A stretch of 64,000 nucleotides of DNA from Cellvibrio sp. KY-GH-1 (GCF_008806975.1 NZ_CP031728.1:5435501-5499500), one strand, 5' to 3'; numbered from the stretch's first letter, positions 27,956 to 36,795 are shown. Notes: a model not told the origin generated them from the sequence alone. A program made the numbers and translations.

Positions 27956-28759
27956 ATGGTTGTAATGCCCTACGTATTATTCTCTGACCAGGATATTGCA
28001 CAAGTTAAAGATTTAATTGATTCCTGCATACACAGTTGGTGCGAATCAGTTTTCGGCGAAGTATCTTTGAATACCTCTTCACTGAGAGTTGCCAGCCTTG
28101 TAGGAAGTCGGATCGATGATTTCTGCGGGAACTCTGATTTGGATGTTCAATTTGAAACTCGAGTTGGTACAAAGTCGACTCTTATAAAATTAACCGCCGA
28201 TTCGAACCTGTGGCTAGCTGGTTTGGGTGTACAGCCTTCTTCGGATAGCAGAGATCAAAAAAAAATTACCCTTCGTAATGAAGAGGCAAATATTTTACTT
28301 GCTGCACTTGCGCAGGATTTATCTAATGCTATTTCAGCGTTAAATAGCAATGTTACGACGCCGTTAAGTGAATCTGAGTTGCTTCATTACTCAGCTATAA
28401 AAGGGGCCGGGGTTTTGTTTTATAGTGTTAATCTGTATGGATTATTAGTTGAAGTTTTAATGGATGGTCGGCACCTTAAAGCCGTCAAAGGAAGTGATGG
28501 GGAGGGCGCGTTAGTTGCTCGTAGGGGTATCCATGACCGCTTGTCAGTGTGCGCCAATCTGTCTACTAGTGTGAATGCATTTCTTGGTACCGTTGAAATA
28601 TCTATTGGTGATTTGAGTAAAATTAATCCAGGTGACATTATTCGTCTGGATGCTTCTATTTCTGATCTGGTTTCTCTAGGCGCTTCTTCGAAGCAGTCTA
28701 TTTGTAATGGGAATTTGGGTACTAGTAATGGCCATAAGGCTTTGCGAATCGTGAGTTAA
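27956..28759 (+). CDS. SpoA-domain C-ring protein in the fliM position
   Basis: 267 residues, beginning 3 bases after flgE. The C-terminal ~70 residues form a SpoA domain (FLGTVEISIGDLSKINPGDIIRLDASISDLVSL) like those of FliM, FliN and SctQ. The preceding ~190 residues show no CheC-like FliM middle domain and no GGxG motif for FliG contact, and there is no N-terminal CheY-binding peptide. It resembles injectisome SctQ more than FliM. It probably forms a sorting platform with the FliN that follows. Confidence 0.7.
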   Translation: MVVMPYVLFSDQDIAQVKDLIDSCIHSWCESVFGEVSLNTSSLRVASLVGSRIDDFCGNSDLDVQFETRVGTKSTLIKLTADSNLWLAGLGVQPSSDSRDQKKITLRNEEANILLAALAQDLSNAISALNSNVTTPLSESELLHYSAIKGAGVLFYSVNLYGLLVEVLMDGRHLKAVKGSDGEGALVARRGIHDRLSVCANLSTSVNAFLGTVEISIGDLSKINPGDIIRLDASISDLVSLGASSKQSICNGNLGTSNGHKALRIVS

Positions 28760-28765
28760 TTAATA

Positions 28766-29086
28766 ATGGATACAAATGTGAATAGTAAAGAAGTCAGCAA
28801 TATTGAATTGGATAATCTGGAACCTTTATCTCTTGGTGGAAAAATCGTTGATTCGAGTAAAATTGCATTAATCCAGGATGTTAGCGTATCTCTGGATGTA
28901 TGCATTGGTTCAGCAAATGTGACTGTTGCCGAACTTTTTGAGCTCAGAAAAAACTCTGTTTTAAAGCTTAATGCACCATCTGATGCTCCCGTTGATTTAT
29001 TGCTGAACGGAAAGGTAATTGCTCGTGGTAATTTGGTTCTTGTTGACGAAAACTTCGGAATTCAGATTACAGATATTTTGGATTAA
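28766..29086 (+). CDS. fliN: C-ring protein FliN
   Basis: 106 residues. A complete SpoA domain with the FliN pattern (IQDVSVSLDVCIGSANVTVAELFELRKNSVLKL, then DLLLNGKVIARGNLVLVDENFGIQITDIL). FliN forms the base of the C ring and docks FliH-FliI. It is directly followed by fliO, which starts 4 bases after its stop codon. Confidence 0.92.
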   Translation: MDTNVNSKEVSNIELDNLEPLSLGGKIVDSSKIALIQDVSVSLDVCIGSANVTVAELFELRKNSVLKLNAPSDAPVDLLLNGKVIARGNLVLVDENFGIQITDILD

Positions 29087-29090
29087 TATC

Positions 29091-29501
29091 GTGAAGCTCA
29101 TTATTTATATGTCATTATTGATTTGTCTGGCAGCTCCTTTTGCCAAAGCCGACAATAGTGAACAGGCGCCAGCACAGGAATCATCTACTAGTAGTTTTAT
29201 AGCAAATAAAGATCTTGCCGGTATCCCATATAAAAAAGAAGCGGAATCTTATGCGTCCGTATTCAGTGGTTTTGGTTTTGCACTACTTATTTTATGCGCA
29301 GGTTTTTTTCTTCTTTCTCGCAATAAAGACAAGCTTTCAAGGCTTGGTCTGTTGCCGCTTGAGCAAGGTAAGCATTTGAAAATATTGGATAGACAAAAAT
29401 TGCATGCCGATAATATCGCTTATTTAATTTCGGTGGATGAGAGAAAATATTTACTTGTTGTCGGGCGTGCAGGCGTCTCTATAAGTGAAACAAATACTTA
29501 A
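29091..29501 (+). CDS. fliO: Export apparatus assembly protein FliO
   Basis: 136 residues from the GTG at 29091. That start is chosen because it yields a signal peptide (VKLIIYMSLLICLAAPFAKA); the longer upstream frame would overlap fliN. A single membrane helix (FSGFGFALLILCAGFFLL) is followed by the FliO cytoplasmic domain (LEQGKHLKILDRQKLHADNIAYLISVDERKYLLVVG). FliO helps assemble FliP. Standard fliN-fliO-fliP order. Confidence 0.87.
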   Translation: MKLIIYMSLLICLAAPFAKADNSEQAPAQESSTSSFIANKDLAGIPYKKEAESYASVFSGFGFALLILCAGFFLLSRNKDKLSRLGLLPLEQGKHLKILDRQKLHADNIAYLISVDERKYLLVVGRAGVSISETNT

Positions 29502-29533
29502 TTTATTGATTTATAGAGCCATGGCTTTTTGAA

Positions 29534-30274
29534 ATGCGACTAAAATTTTTTATTTTTTTATTATGTATTTGTTGTTCTGTCGGGGCTGGCGCCGCAGACC
29601 TTAGTTTGGGTGGCGTTGATATATCTTTTCAGGAAAATGATCAACAAAGTATCAGTAAAGCCTTTCAGGTGCTGTTGCTGCTGTCGGTGTTAAGTCTTGC
29701 TCCCGCATTAGTGGTAATGCTGACTGCTTTTACCAGAATTATCATCGTGTTAGCCATGCTGCGCCACGCATTTGGCATGCCTAACACTCCCCCAAATGTT
29801 GTGTTGGTTTCTTTGGCAATATTTTTAACTATTTTTACGATGATGCCTGTAATAGAGCAAATCGAAACAAAGGCCCTAACACCGTATCAGGCGGGACAGA
29901 TTTCTACGGAGGATGCGCTTAAAGGCGCCATGGAGCCACTACGTGAGTTTATGATAAGGCAAACAAGAGAAAAGGATTTGGTTACTATTCTCGATTTGGC
30001 AAATCAGCCAAAGCCTGAAAGTTTAGCGGATATTAGGAGTTCTGTATTGATTCCTGCTTTTATGATCAGCGAGCTTCAGAGTGCTTTTAAAATTGGTTTT
30101 GTTTTATTTATTCCATTTTTGCTTATAGATTTGATTGCAGCCAGCATTTTGATGGCAATGGGTATGATCATGGTTCCGCCGCTTACAATATCTTTACCTA
30201 TCAAGATACTTATGTTTATTCTGATCGACGGTTGGGTTTTGGTGACTCAGGCGTTAGTTAATAGTTTTATATAA
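29534..30274 (+). CDS. fliP: Export gate protein FliP
   Basis: 246 residues. Signal peptide, then LLLLSVLSLAPALVVMLTAFTRIIIVLAMLRHAFGMPNTPPN and the C-terminal MGMIMVPPLTISLPIKILMFILIDGWVL, both signature FliP blocks. FliP is the main subunit of the export pore. It lies at the far end of the cluster from fliQ and fliR, which are usually its direct neighbours. This suggests the cluster was circularly permuted relative to the common order. Confidence 0.95.
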   Translation: MRLKFFIFLLCICCSVGAGAADLSLGGVDISFQENDQQSISKAFQVLLLLSVLSLAPALVVMLTAFTRIIIVLAMLRHAFGMPNTPPNVVLVSLAIFLTIFTMMPVIEQIETKALTPYQAGQISTEDALKGAMEPLREFMIRQTREKDLVTILDLANQPKPESLADIRSSVLIPAFMISELQSAFKIGFVLFIPFLLIDLIAASILMAMGMIMVPPLTISLPIKILMFILIDGWVLVTQALVNSFI

Positions 30275-30290
30275 TTCCAGGGTGGTGTGT

Positions 30291-30863
30291 ATGAGTAGCT
30301 TTGATAGCGAAGAAAGTTTCTTTTTAGCTCTGAACGCAATATCGAAAGGTTCTCATGATCGTGCGATTAATCATCTTAAGGAAATTAATTCAGGTGAATA
30401 TCATGGTCGAGCCCAATATTTGCTAGGGGCTGAATATGCTGAAATCGGAATGTACGAGCGGGCCAAGCAATTTTTTCAAGCTGCTATTGCCGAGGAGTCA
30501 GTTCGTGAGATGGCTATTTTGCAAAAGGGACTTCTGCATGTTTTTTTGGCGGAAAATGATGATGCCAAGCTTTGTTTAAGTTCAATTTTACAAAATGTTG
30601 ATGAGGAGAACCCTCTGTATTGGTTTGCTCATGGCATATCATTGAGTCTTGATGCCAAGTATCAGGAAGCAATAGATTCTTTATCTAAAGGCATCAAGTT
30701 GAATCATGTTAATGAGCCTCTCAATCAGGATATGCAAAATTATATAGCTTCGTTATCGCGGCTTGAATTGGGCGAAATCGATAGTTCTGGTAAAAATTCT
30801 GTAACTAAAACTTTGGAAGTAAATAATAAATTCCTATTAACAAACTACAAGGACGATGTGTAA
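30291..30863 (+). CDS. TPR-repeat protein closing the flagellar-type cluster
   Basis: 190 residues from the ATG at 30291; an upstream in-frame GTG at 30282 is less likely. TPR-like helical pairs (AQYLLGAEYAEIGMYERAKQFFQAAIAEE, YWFAHGISLSLDAKYQEAIDSLSKGIKLN). No signal peptide. It is AT-rich like the flagellar genes and 16 bases downstream of fliP, so it belongs to the same unit. A chaperone or regulator for exported proteins, similar to small TPR chaperones of injectisomes, is possible but not shown. Confidence 0.75.
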   Translation: MSSFDSEESFFLALNAISKGSHDRAINHLKEINSGEYHGRAQYLLGAEYAEIGMYERAKQFFQAAIAEESVREMAILQKGLLHVFLAENDDAKLCLSSILQNVDEENPLYWFAHGISLSLDAKYQEAIDSLSKGIKLNHVNEPLNQDMQNYIASLSRLELGEIDSSGKNSVTKTLEVNNKFLLTNYKDDV

Positions 30864-31077
30864 ATCTTGACTATATGAGCATTTTTTCTTTCTTGCAGAT
30901 GTAATATTCTGACTCTGGGGCGTAATATAATTGCGCCGCAACTGCGATCTGTCGTTCCTGCCAATCAGGGGGCTTTGTGCAAAATCTTCAAAAGGTTTTA
31001 GCTAATTAGATTCAATACATCGTTGGTGGTTGAAAAAAGTGGATTGAGTTTTTTGGTGAAACTTAAATGTAGTCATA

Positions 31078-33372
31078 TTACTCATTCCACCAATCAGGCA
31101 GCAGCGCCTTAATTTGGGATTGTCCGAATCGTTGATCCAACAGCCATAAATAACCGGAGTCTGTTTGATTGCGAATCACTCGGCCGGCGGCTTGAATCAC
31201 TTTTTGGATGCCGGGGTAGGTGTAAGTAAAATCATAACCTTGGCCAAATTGCTCTTGCAAAACGCCGCGCAAATATTCGTTGATGGGATTTACTTGCGGC
31301 AAGCCCAAAGTTGCAATAAAAGCGCCTTTGAGCGCATCGCCGGACAAATCAACGCCCTCGCTAAATGCTCCACCCAACACCGCAAGGCCTAACAGGTTAT
31401 TGTGTTGATTGAACTGCTCGATAAAGTTTTCCCGTTCCTGTTCGCTCATGCGTCGCGACTGAACAATAAGTTGTATGTCTTGCTGAGCCAAACGTTTGCG
31501 TAGTTGTTGTTCTGCCTGCTGCAGAAATTCATAACTGGAAAAAAACACCAGTGCATTACCCGGTTCTTCGTGTAATTGTTGCTGGATGATTTCGCACACC
31601 GGTGCTATTGCTGCCTGGCGATCTTTATAGCGTGTCGATAAGTGATGGGCGATTTTTACCTTGAGTTGATGCGCGCCAAATGGTGATGGAACCTTAATGT
31701 GTACGGTGTCCTCCGGTAATCCCAGTAGTGTTTGGTAATAATGGCTTGGGTGCAGGGTGGCAGAAAAAAAGCAGGCACTGTGTGCAAAGCTGAGCCGTAC
31801 TGCTAACTGCTGTGCAGGAATTAAATTGCGCAGCGTGATTATTTCCGCTTTGCTGCCAATTGCCTGCATGTCTATACAAAAATCTTCATCAAGAATGTCT
31901 CCAATTCGCTGGTAATTAAGTGCGGCAAAGAAGAATTCTTGCGCAATAGATTCCTGAATTGAATGCTCTGGATTCTGCTGTAAAAATTCGCTATAGCTAT
32001 TGGTAAACTCTACCAGAGCTTGCCCGAGTTTTTCGGGTAATATTTCTATTCGGACGAAATCATCTGTTACTTGCGTTAGTTTTTTTAGTAGGGATAGCCA
32101 GGCTTTGTTAATTTTTTCCAGCGGCTTTTTAAGCGCAGCGGGTGCAACTTTTTTGGCGGCGAGCAGCTCGGCGCGATTCAATTCGGCGCTGTACATGCTG
32201 CGCCCACGTTCAATCAAATTGTGGCTTTCATCCACTAATAGGTAAGGGTTCCATTCAAATTGATTGGTTAATCCCAATAATAATGGTGTGCCATCAAAAT
32301 AGTAATTCACATCGGCCACCACTATATCTACCCAGCGGCTCATCTCCAAGCTCAAATAAAACGGGCATATTTCAAATTGATCAGCGAGTTTATTTAGTGC
32401 TTGTTTGTTCAACATCGGGGTAGCAAAAGCGGCCTGTCGTGCAGCCTCCAGTTTGCTGTAAAAGTCCAGTGCGTAGGGGCAGGAATCGCCACGGCATTTT
32501 TTATCCGGCTCCAGGCAGGCTTTTTCCTGGGCCGTAAGCTCCAATGTGCGCAATGGTGCTGCTGCAGCACTGGTAATAAGTTGGATATTTTCCAGTGCTA
32601 GTTGTTTGCCGGTTGTTTTTGCAGTGAGGTAAAAAATTTTATCGACTGGCGTGCGCGGTATGGATTTAAGAGCAGGAAAAAGTGCTGCAAGGGTTTTGCC
32701 GGTACCGGTTGGCGCTTCTGCTAATACGACCCGACCAGTGGCGGCCGCTTTATAAACGGCTTCCGCCATGACTCGCTGCGAAGCATGCATTTCTCCGTAT
32801 GGAAATTGCAGTTGTTCCAGCCATTGCTGTAATTGATGGCGGCGCTGGTTCAATTGCGTTTGCCATGTGCAGTATTTTTCGGCTAGAAGTTCGAAGTATT
32901 TTTGCAGTTCACTGGCTTTCCAGTTCTCTTCCAACAAAAATTCGGTTTCTGTTGCCAGCTCAAAATAAATCAATGCCAAATTGACTTGGTCGCAACCATT
33001 GAGTGCACAGTACATCCAGCCATAACATCTGGCTTGCGCCCAATGCAGGGCGCGATGATTCTCGGGAATGCGATCCACATCGCCATAAAATGTTTTTATC
33101 TCGTCAATGCAGTGGGCGGCGGGGTCGTAACCATCAGCGCGGCCGCGAAAAGTGATGCCGTTGTAGCTGATGCTTAAACTCATTTCGGTTTGGTAACCTT
33201 CCCCGCGCCTGGAGGTAACTTTTTTGTGGCCTTCAATACCTTCTTGGCCTGTTGGCGCGGGGGTAAAACGCCGATCCAGACTGCCGGTTTTTGCGGCAAA
33301 TTCCACCAGGGTTTTAACAGCAACTGATTTTTGTTTCTCTGTAGCCAATACAGGATTAGGCCCAGCGGACAT
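31078..33372 (-). CDS. XPD/DinG-family Fe-S DNA helicase
   Basis: 764 residues, from an ATG at 33372 that has GCGGAGG six bases upstream; longer in-frame starts lack this. Walker A (EAPTGTGKTLAALFP), four Cys spaced as in the Fe-S domain of XPD-type helicases (EKACLEPDKKCRGDSCPYA ... ICPFY), Walker B variant VDESHNL, and motif VI QAAGRVIRNQTDSG. It unwinds DNA 5'-3' in this family. The N-terminal ~200 residues may be a PD-(D/E)XK-like nuclease module (DGYDPAAHCIDEIKTFYGD). The start overlaps the end of the FAN1-like gene by 17 bases, so the two are coupled and act together in repair. Confidence 0.9.
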   Translation of the reverse strand: MSAGPNPVLATEKQKSVAVKTLVEFAAKTGSLDRRFTPAPTGQEGIEGHKKVTSRRGEGYQTEMSLSISYNGITFRGRADGYDPAAHCIDEIKTFYGDVDRIPENHRALHWAQARCYGWMYCALNGCDQVNLALIYFELATETEFLLEENWKASELQKYFELLAEKYCTWQTQLNQRRHQLQQWLEQLQFPYGEMHASQRVMAEAVYKAAATGRVVLAEAPTGTGKTLAALFPALKSIPRTPVDKIFYLTAKTTGKQLALENIQLITSAAAAPLRTLELTAQEKACLEPDKKCRGDSCPYALDFYSKLEAARQAAFATPMLNKQALNKLADQFEICPFYLSLEMSRWVDIVVADVNYYFDGTPLLLGLTNQFEWNPYLLVDESHNLIERGRSMYSAELNRAELLAAKKVAPAALKKPLEKINKAWLSLLKKLTQVTDDFVRIEILPEKLGQALVEFTNSYSEFLQQNPEHSIQESIAQEFFFAALNYQRIGDILDEDFCIDMQAIGSKAEIITLRNLIPAQQLAVRLSFAHSACFFSATLHPSHYYQTLLGLPEDTVHIKVPSPFGAHQLKVKIAHHLSTRYKDRQAAIAPVCEIIQQQLHEEPGNALVFFSSYEFLQQAEQQLRKRLAQQDIQLIVQSRRMSEQERENFIEQFNQHNNLLGLAVLGGAFSEGVDLSGDALKGAFIATLGLPQVNPINEYLRGVLQEQFGQGYDFTYTYPGIQKVIQAAGRVIRNQTDSGYLWLLDQRFGQSQIKALLPDWWNE

Positions 33373-35023
33373 AACACACCTCCGCGGGAATATTATGCTG
33401 TGAAAAATACTCCAGCCAGCGCGCCTGATTATCCTGAATGCGGTCGCCCGGTCCTTTGATTTCAATCATGCGATAGGTTTGTTGATCCGGGAAAAACTGG
33501 ATTAAATCGGGAAAGCCGCTGCGATTATTTTTGATGTCAAAAAGTAATCGTTCGAAAATGACACTGAGGTGCGCGGCAGGAATGCATTGCAAAGCGAGGT
33601 CTAGTAATTCCCGGTCGAGCAGGGACCAATTTACAAAGTAATTGGTGATTCCATTTTTTGTTTCCCAGTAGTGGATGAGATGGGCCTGATATTGGTTAGT
33701 GGTAAATAGCGCGCGCAAATGCGCAATGCCGGGGCGATTGCGAGTAAAGTTTTCCTGATACATATCCAGTGGCGCCGCTTGAAAGGGATTAGTAAAGGCA
33801 CCTTCGATATCGCCAAACATTTCTGGCCACAACCATAAGCCGAATAAGCTGCCGATCAATGCGTTTTCGACATACACGCATGGAGCATTGGGGCCGTCCA
33901 GCGATAAGCGCGCAACTTCTTCTACTCTTAACGTATTACCTTGTGCATCTTGCAGGGGCGAAAGGGGCAGGTGTTGTTCGTAAATCGTTGCCGCAGTTTT
34001 TTTTGAATAGGTGATTCCTAACTTTTTGGCGAGCCGCGGCGCGATACGCTGCGCTACTTGCAGTTCCTGTTCATCCTGTGGGGTTGCAAGCAGTTCAGTG
34101 AGCAGTTGCCATGCGCCGGAAAAATCACCTTGTTTTTCCAGCAAGCGAATACGTCGCTCGCGTGCTGGAGATAAATGACTTTGCTCGTACAGTTGAGCTG
34201 CCTGCAAATATTCGCCAGCTCGTTCTAATTCATAAGCAAGATGGTTAATTAATTTGGCGCGTCGGCGTTGTAACTTTTCGTTTGCACTTGCGGCAGGTAT
34301 TTGCTCGACGATTTGGGTGAGCATTGCGGTACTGGCATCCGCGTCAAGCTGCTCTCGTAACCGCACCAGTTGTTGATATTGGATTAATTCGTCGCGGCTT
34401 TTAAAGAGTCGATGGCGATGGTCGATTGAATAATTTTCGTAGCGAAATAATCCTAAATCCTGCAACACAAATTCGGTGAGGTCCTGATAGGCGTTACCAA
34501 AAAATAACAACAATAGTGTTTGGATAATGGCTTGGTTATCCAGATAGTAAGCGTCGCCAAATTGATTACTCGTCCATAATTGCCAAGGTTGCGGTGCAGA
34601 AAAATGAGTGTGCAGTTCCTGAATCAACACTTCCTTGCGCGCTTGTTTCATAGCGGCAAGCTGGGCGCTGAATAACGCTAATAATTCCGGTTTGGTCAGT
34701 GCGTTTGCCAGGGCATCGAGGCTAATCGGAAAATCCCTGTGTAATAAACCTGCATCAATCAGTTGCTGTGCGCTTGAATCCAGGTTGGCGATTTCGGTGT
34801 AATCCAGTTTGTCGCGCCGAAACAATGGTCCTTTGCGGCTGGACAAGCGCACCAGCAAGCACTGTGCACCGTGTTCCAGCGTATAAAACGTTTTTATAAA
34901 TCGCTGTTCTTGCTCGTCTAATAAATCCGCGTAGCGCTGGTACACCCAATCGAGCAAAATGCGAAAATTATTCAGGTAATAATCGGGCGCGAGGTCAATA
35001 GGGTGACGAGGTGGATTGTTCAT
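33356..35023 (-). CDS. FAN1-like structure-specific nuclease (VRR-NUC domain)
   Basis: 555 residues from the ATG at 35023, giving MNNPPRHPIDLAPDYYLNNF; the frame continues upstream to 35167 but without recognisable sequence. The C-terminal ~90 residues are a VRR-NUC nuclease domain with catalytic FPDLIQF ... MIEIKGPGD. The middle is TPR-like helices, and the N-terminus resembles the wing/helical DNA-binding part of bacterial FAN1. FAN1 incises DNA near interstrand crosslinks. Length and domain order match bacterial FAN1 proteins. Pairing with an XPD-type helicase suggests a crosslink-repair operon. Confidence 0.85.
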   Translation of the reverse strand: MNNPPRHPIDLAPDYYLNNFRILLDWVYQRYADLLDEQEQRFIKTFYTLEHGAQCLLVRLSSRKGPLFRRDKLDYTEIANLDSSAQQLIDAGLLHRDFPISLDALANALTKPELLALFSAQLAAMKQARKEVLIQELHTHFSAPQPWQLWTSNQFGDAYYLDNQAIIQTLLLLFFGNAYQDLTEFVLQDLGLFRYENYSIDHRHRLFKSRDELIQYQQLVRLREQLDADASTAMLTQIVEQIPAASANEKLQRRRAKLINHLAYELERAGEYLQAAQLYEQSHLSPARERRIRLLEKQGDFSGAWQLLTELLATPQDEQELQVAQRIAPRLAKKLGITYSKKTAATIYEQHLPLSPLQDAQGNTLRVEEVARLSLDGPNAPCVYVENALIGSLFGLWLWPEMFGDIEGAFTNPFQAAPLDMYQENFTRNRPGIAHLRALFTTNQYQAHLIHYWETKNGITNYFVNWSLLDRELLDLALQCIPAAHLSVIFERLLFDIKNNRSGFPDLIQFFPDQQTYRMIEIKGPGDRIQDNQARWLEYFSQHNIPAEVCYVRWA

Positions 35024-35205
35024 GTGCAATGTCTGTGCGGATTCGGTGGTGAGCGCAGATCCTGCTGCATGAAATGTTACTGTTGTTATATACAGTGTAC
35101 CTGTTTTTGGCTGATCGTCATATTGATCGTTTTCCCCCCTCAGTGATTTCGTCACCAGGTTGCGCATCCGTATTGTCCTGAAGCGGATGGTTTTGATTTT
35201 TCCCC

Positions 35206-35219
35206 CGAAATTTGTTTCG
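35206..35219. promoter_or_regulatory. Upstream inverted repeat 1 (putative activator site)
   Basis: CGAAA-TTTG-TTTCG: 5-bp arms around a 4-bp centre. It shares the GAAA-N4-TTTC core with the second repeat at 35245-35264. The centres are 42 bp apart, which is four helical turns. Position about 175 bp upstream of the sigma-54 start fits an enhancer-binding protein dimer site. Confidence 0.65.
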
Positions 35220-35244
35220 CGCGCATTCCCCGGTTTTTCTCCCT

Positions 35245-35264
35245 AAACGAAATCCCTTTCGTTT
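35245..35264. promoter_or_regulatory. Upstream inverted repeat 2 (putative activator site)
   Basis: AAACGAAA-TCCC-TTTCGTTT: perfect 8-bp arms around a 4-bp centre, about 130 bp upstream of the expected sigma-54 start. An AT-rich stretch between it and the promoter (35271-35325) could be an IHF-bendable linker. The likely ligand is the activator encoded at 43.4-44.8 kb. Confidence 0.7.
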
Positions 35265-35359
35265 CCCGCTGTTTTTATTTTTCCGGATCTATCGGGTTTT
35301 TAAAAATAAATTCTTTTTCCTCAATGACTTAGCGATTTTGGTTGAGCCGGCTTGGGCGC

Positions 35360-35375
35360 TGGCATAGCGGTTGCT
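35360..35375 (+). promoter_or_regulatory. Sigma-54 promoter of the seven-gene operon
   Basis: TGGCATA-N4-TTGCT matches the -24/-12 consensus TGGCAYR-N4-TTGCW at every fixed position, with GG and GC ten bases apart. Transcription should start near 35386, leaving a ~90-base leader that contains a small TCCCTT/AAGGGA hairpin. A GGAGG ribosome site precedes the first gene at 35475. Confidence 0.85.
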
Positions 35376-35474
35376 CTAGTCCCTTTGCAGTTATCTGAAG
35401 GGATTTTCCAATGCTGATGTTGGGCAAGGCTAATTCCGACTGAACAAATTATTTGATCAATTGGAGGAAACATC

Positions 35475-36119
35475 ATGTACCAGCAAGAAAATGCTTTTGA
35501 ATTCAACGCGGAAGCCAATGTATTTGAAGGAGAGCAATTCGAATACGAGGAGGAGTTTGCCAGCAGTGGCGAGGTTTTTAATGAAGGTGAGCTGCTGGAG
35601 CTAACCGCTGAATTACTCGAGATCAACAATGAGGAGGAGCTCAATTATTTCCTCGGCAAATTAGTAAAAAGGGCGGCCGGTGCTATCGGCAAAGTGGCGC
35701 GCTCCCCAATCGGCCAGGCGTTAGGTGGCGTCTTGAAAACCGTCGCCAAAAAGGCGTTGCCTATTGCGGGTGGTGCTTTGGGTGGTTTTGTGGGCGGGCC
35801 TTTGGGTGCAAAGATTGGCAGCAGCCTCGCGGGTTACGCCGGCAGTGCATTGGGGTTGGAGGCGGAGTTCTTGAATCAGGAGGATCGCGAATTTGAAGGC
35901 GCTAAGCAATTTGTGCGGATAGCGGGCGATACCGTTAAAAATGCCTTGGCCGCACCGGGCAATACCAGTCCGCAAATTGCCGCTCAGAATGCGGTGATGC
36001 AATCCACTCGCGTATTCGCACCCGGTTTGTTGTCCGGTGCCAGTCCGCGTCGCAGCTCGAACAGCACCAGCGGTCGCTGGGTGCGTCGTGGCCGCAATAT
36101 CGTTCTTTTGAATGTGTAG
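35475..36119 (+). CDS. Glycine-rich protein with shared C-terminal motif, paralogue A
   Basis: 214 residues, first gene after the sigma-54 promoter, with GGAGG well placed. N-terminal ~50 residues are strongly acidic with repeated Phe/Tyr-Glu pairs. A helical block follows (LELTAELLEINNEEELNYFLGKLV), then a basic/hydrophobic glycine-zipper-like region (ALPIAGGALGGFVGGPLGAK). A third part reads FEGAKQFVRIAGDTVKNA, and the protein ends SGRWVRRGRNIVLLNV. It is clearly paralogous to the next gene. No signal peptide. The hydrophobic glycine-rich part could insert into membrane or self-assemble. I know no function for the family; a secreted or structural protein with a sorting or anchoring tail is speculation. 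Confidence 0.85.
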   Translation: MYQQENAFEFNAEANVFEGEQFEYEEEFASSGEVFNEGELLELTAELLEINNEEELNYFLGKLVKRAAGAIGKVARSPIGQALGGVLKTVAKKALPIAGGALGGFVGGPLGAKIGSSLAGYAGSALGLEAEFLNQEDREFEGAKQFVRIAGDTVKNALAAPGNTSPQIAAQNAVMQSTRVFAPGLLSGASPRRSSNSTSGRWVRRGRNIVLLNV

Positions 36120-36133
36120 ATAAGGAGATTGCC

Positions 36134-36790
36134 ATGCACGATATAGATCGCACGTTTATGGAATACTCCCCAGAAACAGAAGCGTTTGAAGGTGAAAGCT
36201 TTGAGTTCTCCGCACACGAATGGAGTGGTGAAAGTGCGGAAGTTTTTGGTGAGGCCGAGATCCTGGAGTTGGCCTCCGAACTCCTGGAAGTGACCAATGA
36301 AGCAGAGCTGAATCATTTTCTTGGTGGCTTTATCCGCAAGGCTGCCAGTGCTGTGGGCACGGCGATTAAGTCGCCGGTTGGTCAAGCCTTGGGTGGAGTA
36401 CTGAAAGATGCGGCCAAGAAGGCACTGCCGATTGTGGGAGGGGCAGTGGGACGCCATTTTGGTGGTGATACCGGCGCCAAATGGGGGGAGCGGATTGGCT
36501 CCGGTGCCGGAACTATGCTGGGCCTGGAGACTGAGGGCTTAAGCCATGAGGACGAATCCTTCGAGTTGGCCAAGCAATATGTTCGCTTTGCGGCCGATGC
36601 AGTGAAAAACGCATCGACCGCTACCGGTGCCAACCCCGCCAGTATTGTGCAGCAGGCGACTAACCAGGCGGCGCAACGCTTTGCACCCGGATTAATTCGT
36701 GGTAGCGGGCCAGCGATAACCCGAACCGTCGCTGGGCAATCCGGTCGCTGGGTGCGTAAAGGCAATCGCATCATTCTGTTTGGAGTGTGA
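36134..36790 (+). CDS. Glycine-rich protein with shared C-terminal motif, paralogue B
   Basis: 218 residues, AAGGAG upstream. Same plan as paralogue A: acidic aromatic N-terminus (EAFEGESFEFSAHEW), helical block (ILELASELLEVTNEAELNHFLGG), basic segment, glycine-rich hydrophobic segment (ALPIVGGAVGRHFGGDTGAK), QYVRFAADAVKNA, and the tail SGRWVRKGNRIILFGV. The two are alignable throughout, so they arose by duplication and have diverged. Divergence in the glycine region suggests two non-identical subunits. Confidence 0.85.
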   Translation: MHDIDRTFMEYSPETEAFEGESFEFSAHEWSGESAEVFGEAEILELASELLEVTNEAELNHFLGGFIRKAASAVGTAIKSPVGQALGGVLKDAAKKALPIVGGAVGRHFGGDTGAKWGERIGSGAGTMLGLETEGLSHEDESFELAKQYVRFAADAVKNASTATGANPASIVQQATNQAAQRFAPGLIRGSGPAITRTVAGQSGRWVRKGNRIILFGV

Positions 36791-36795
36791 CGGCC

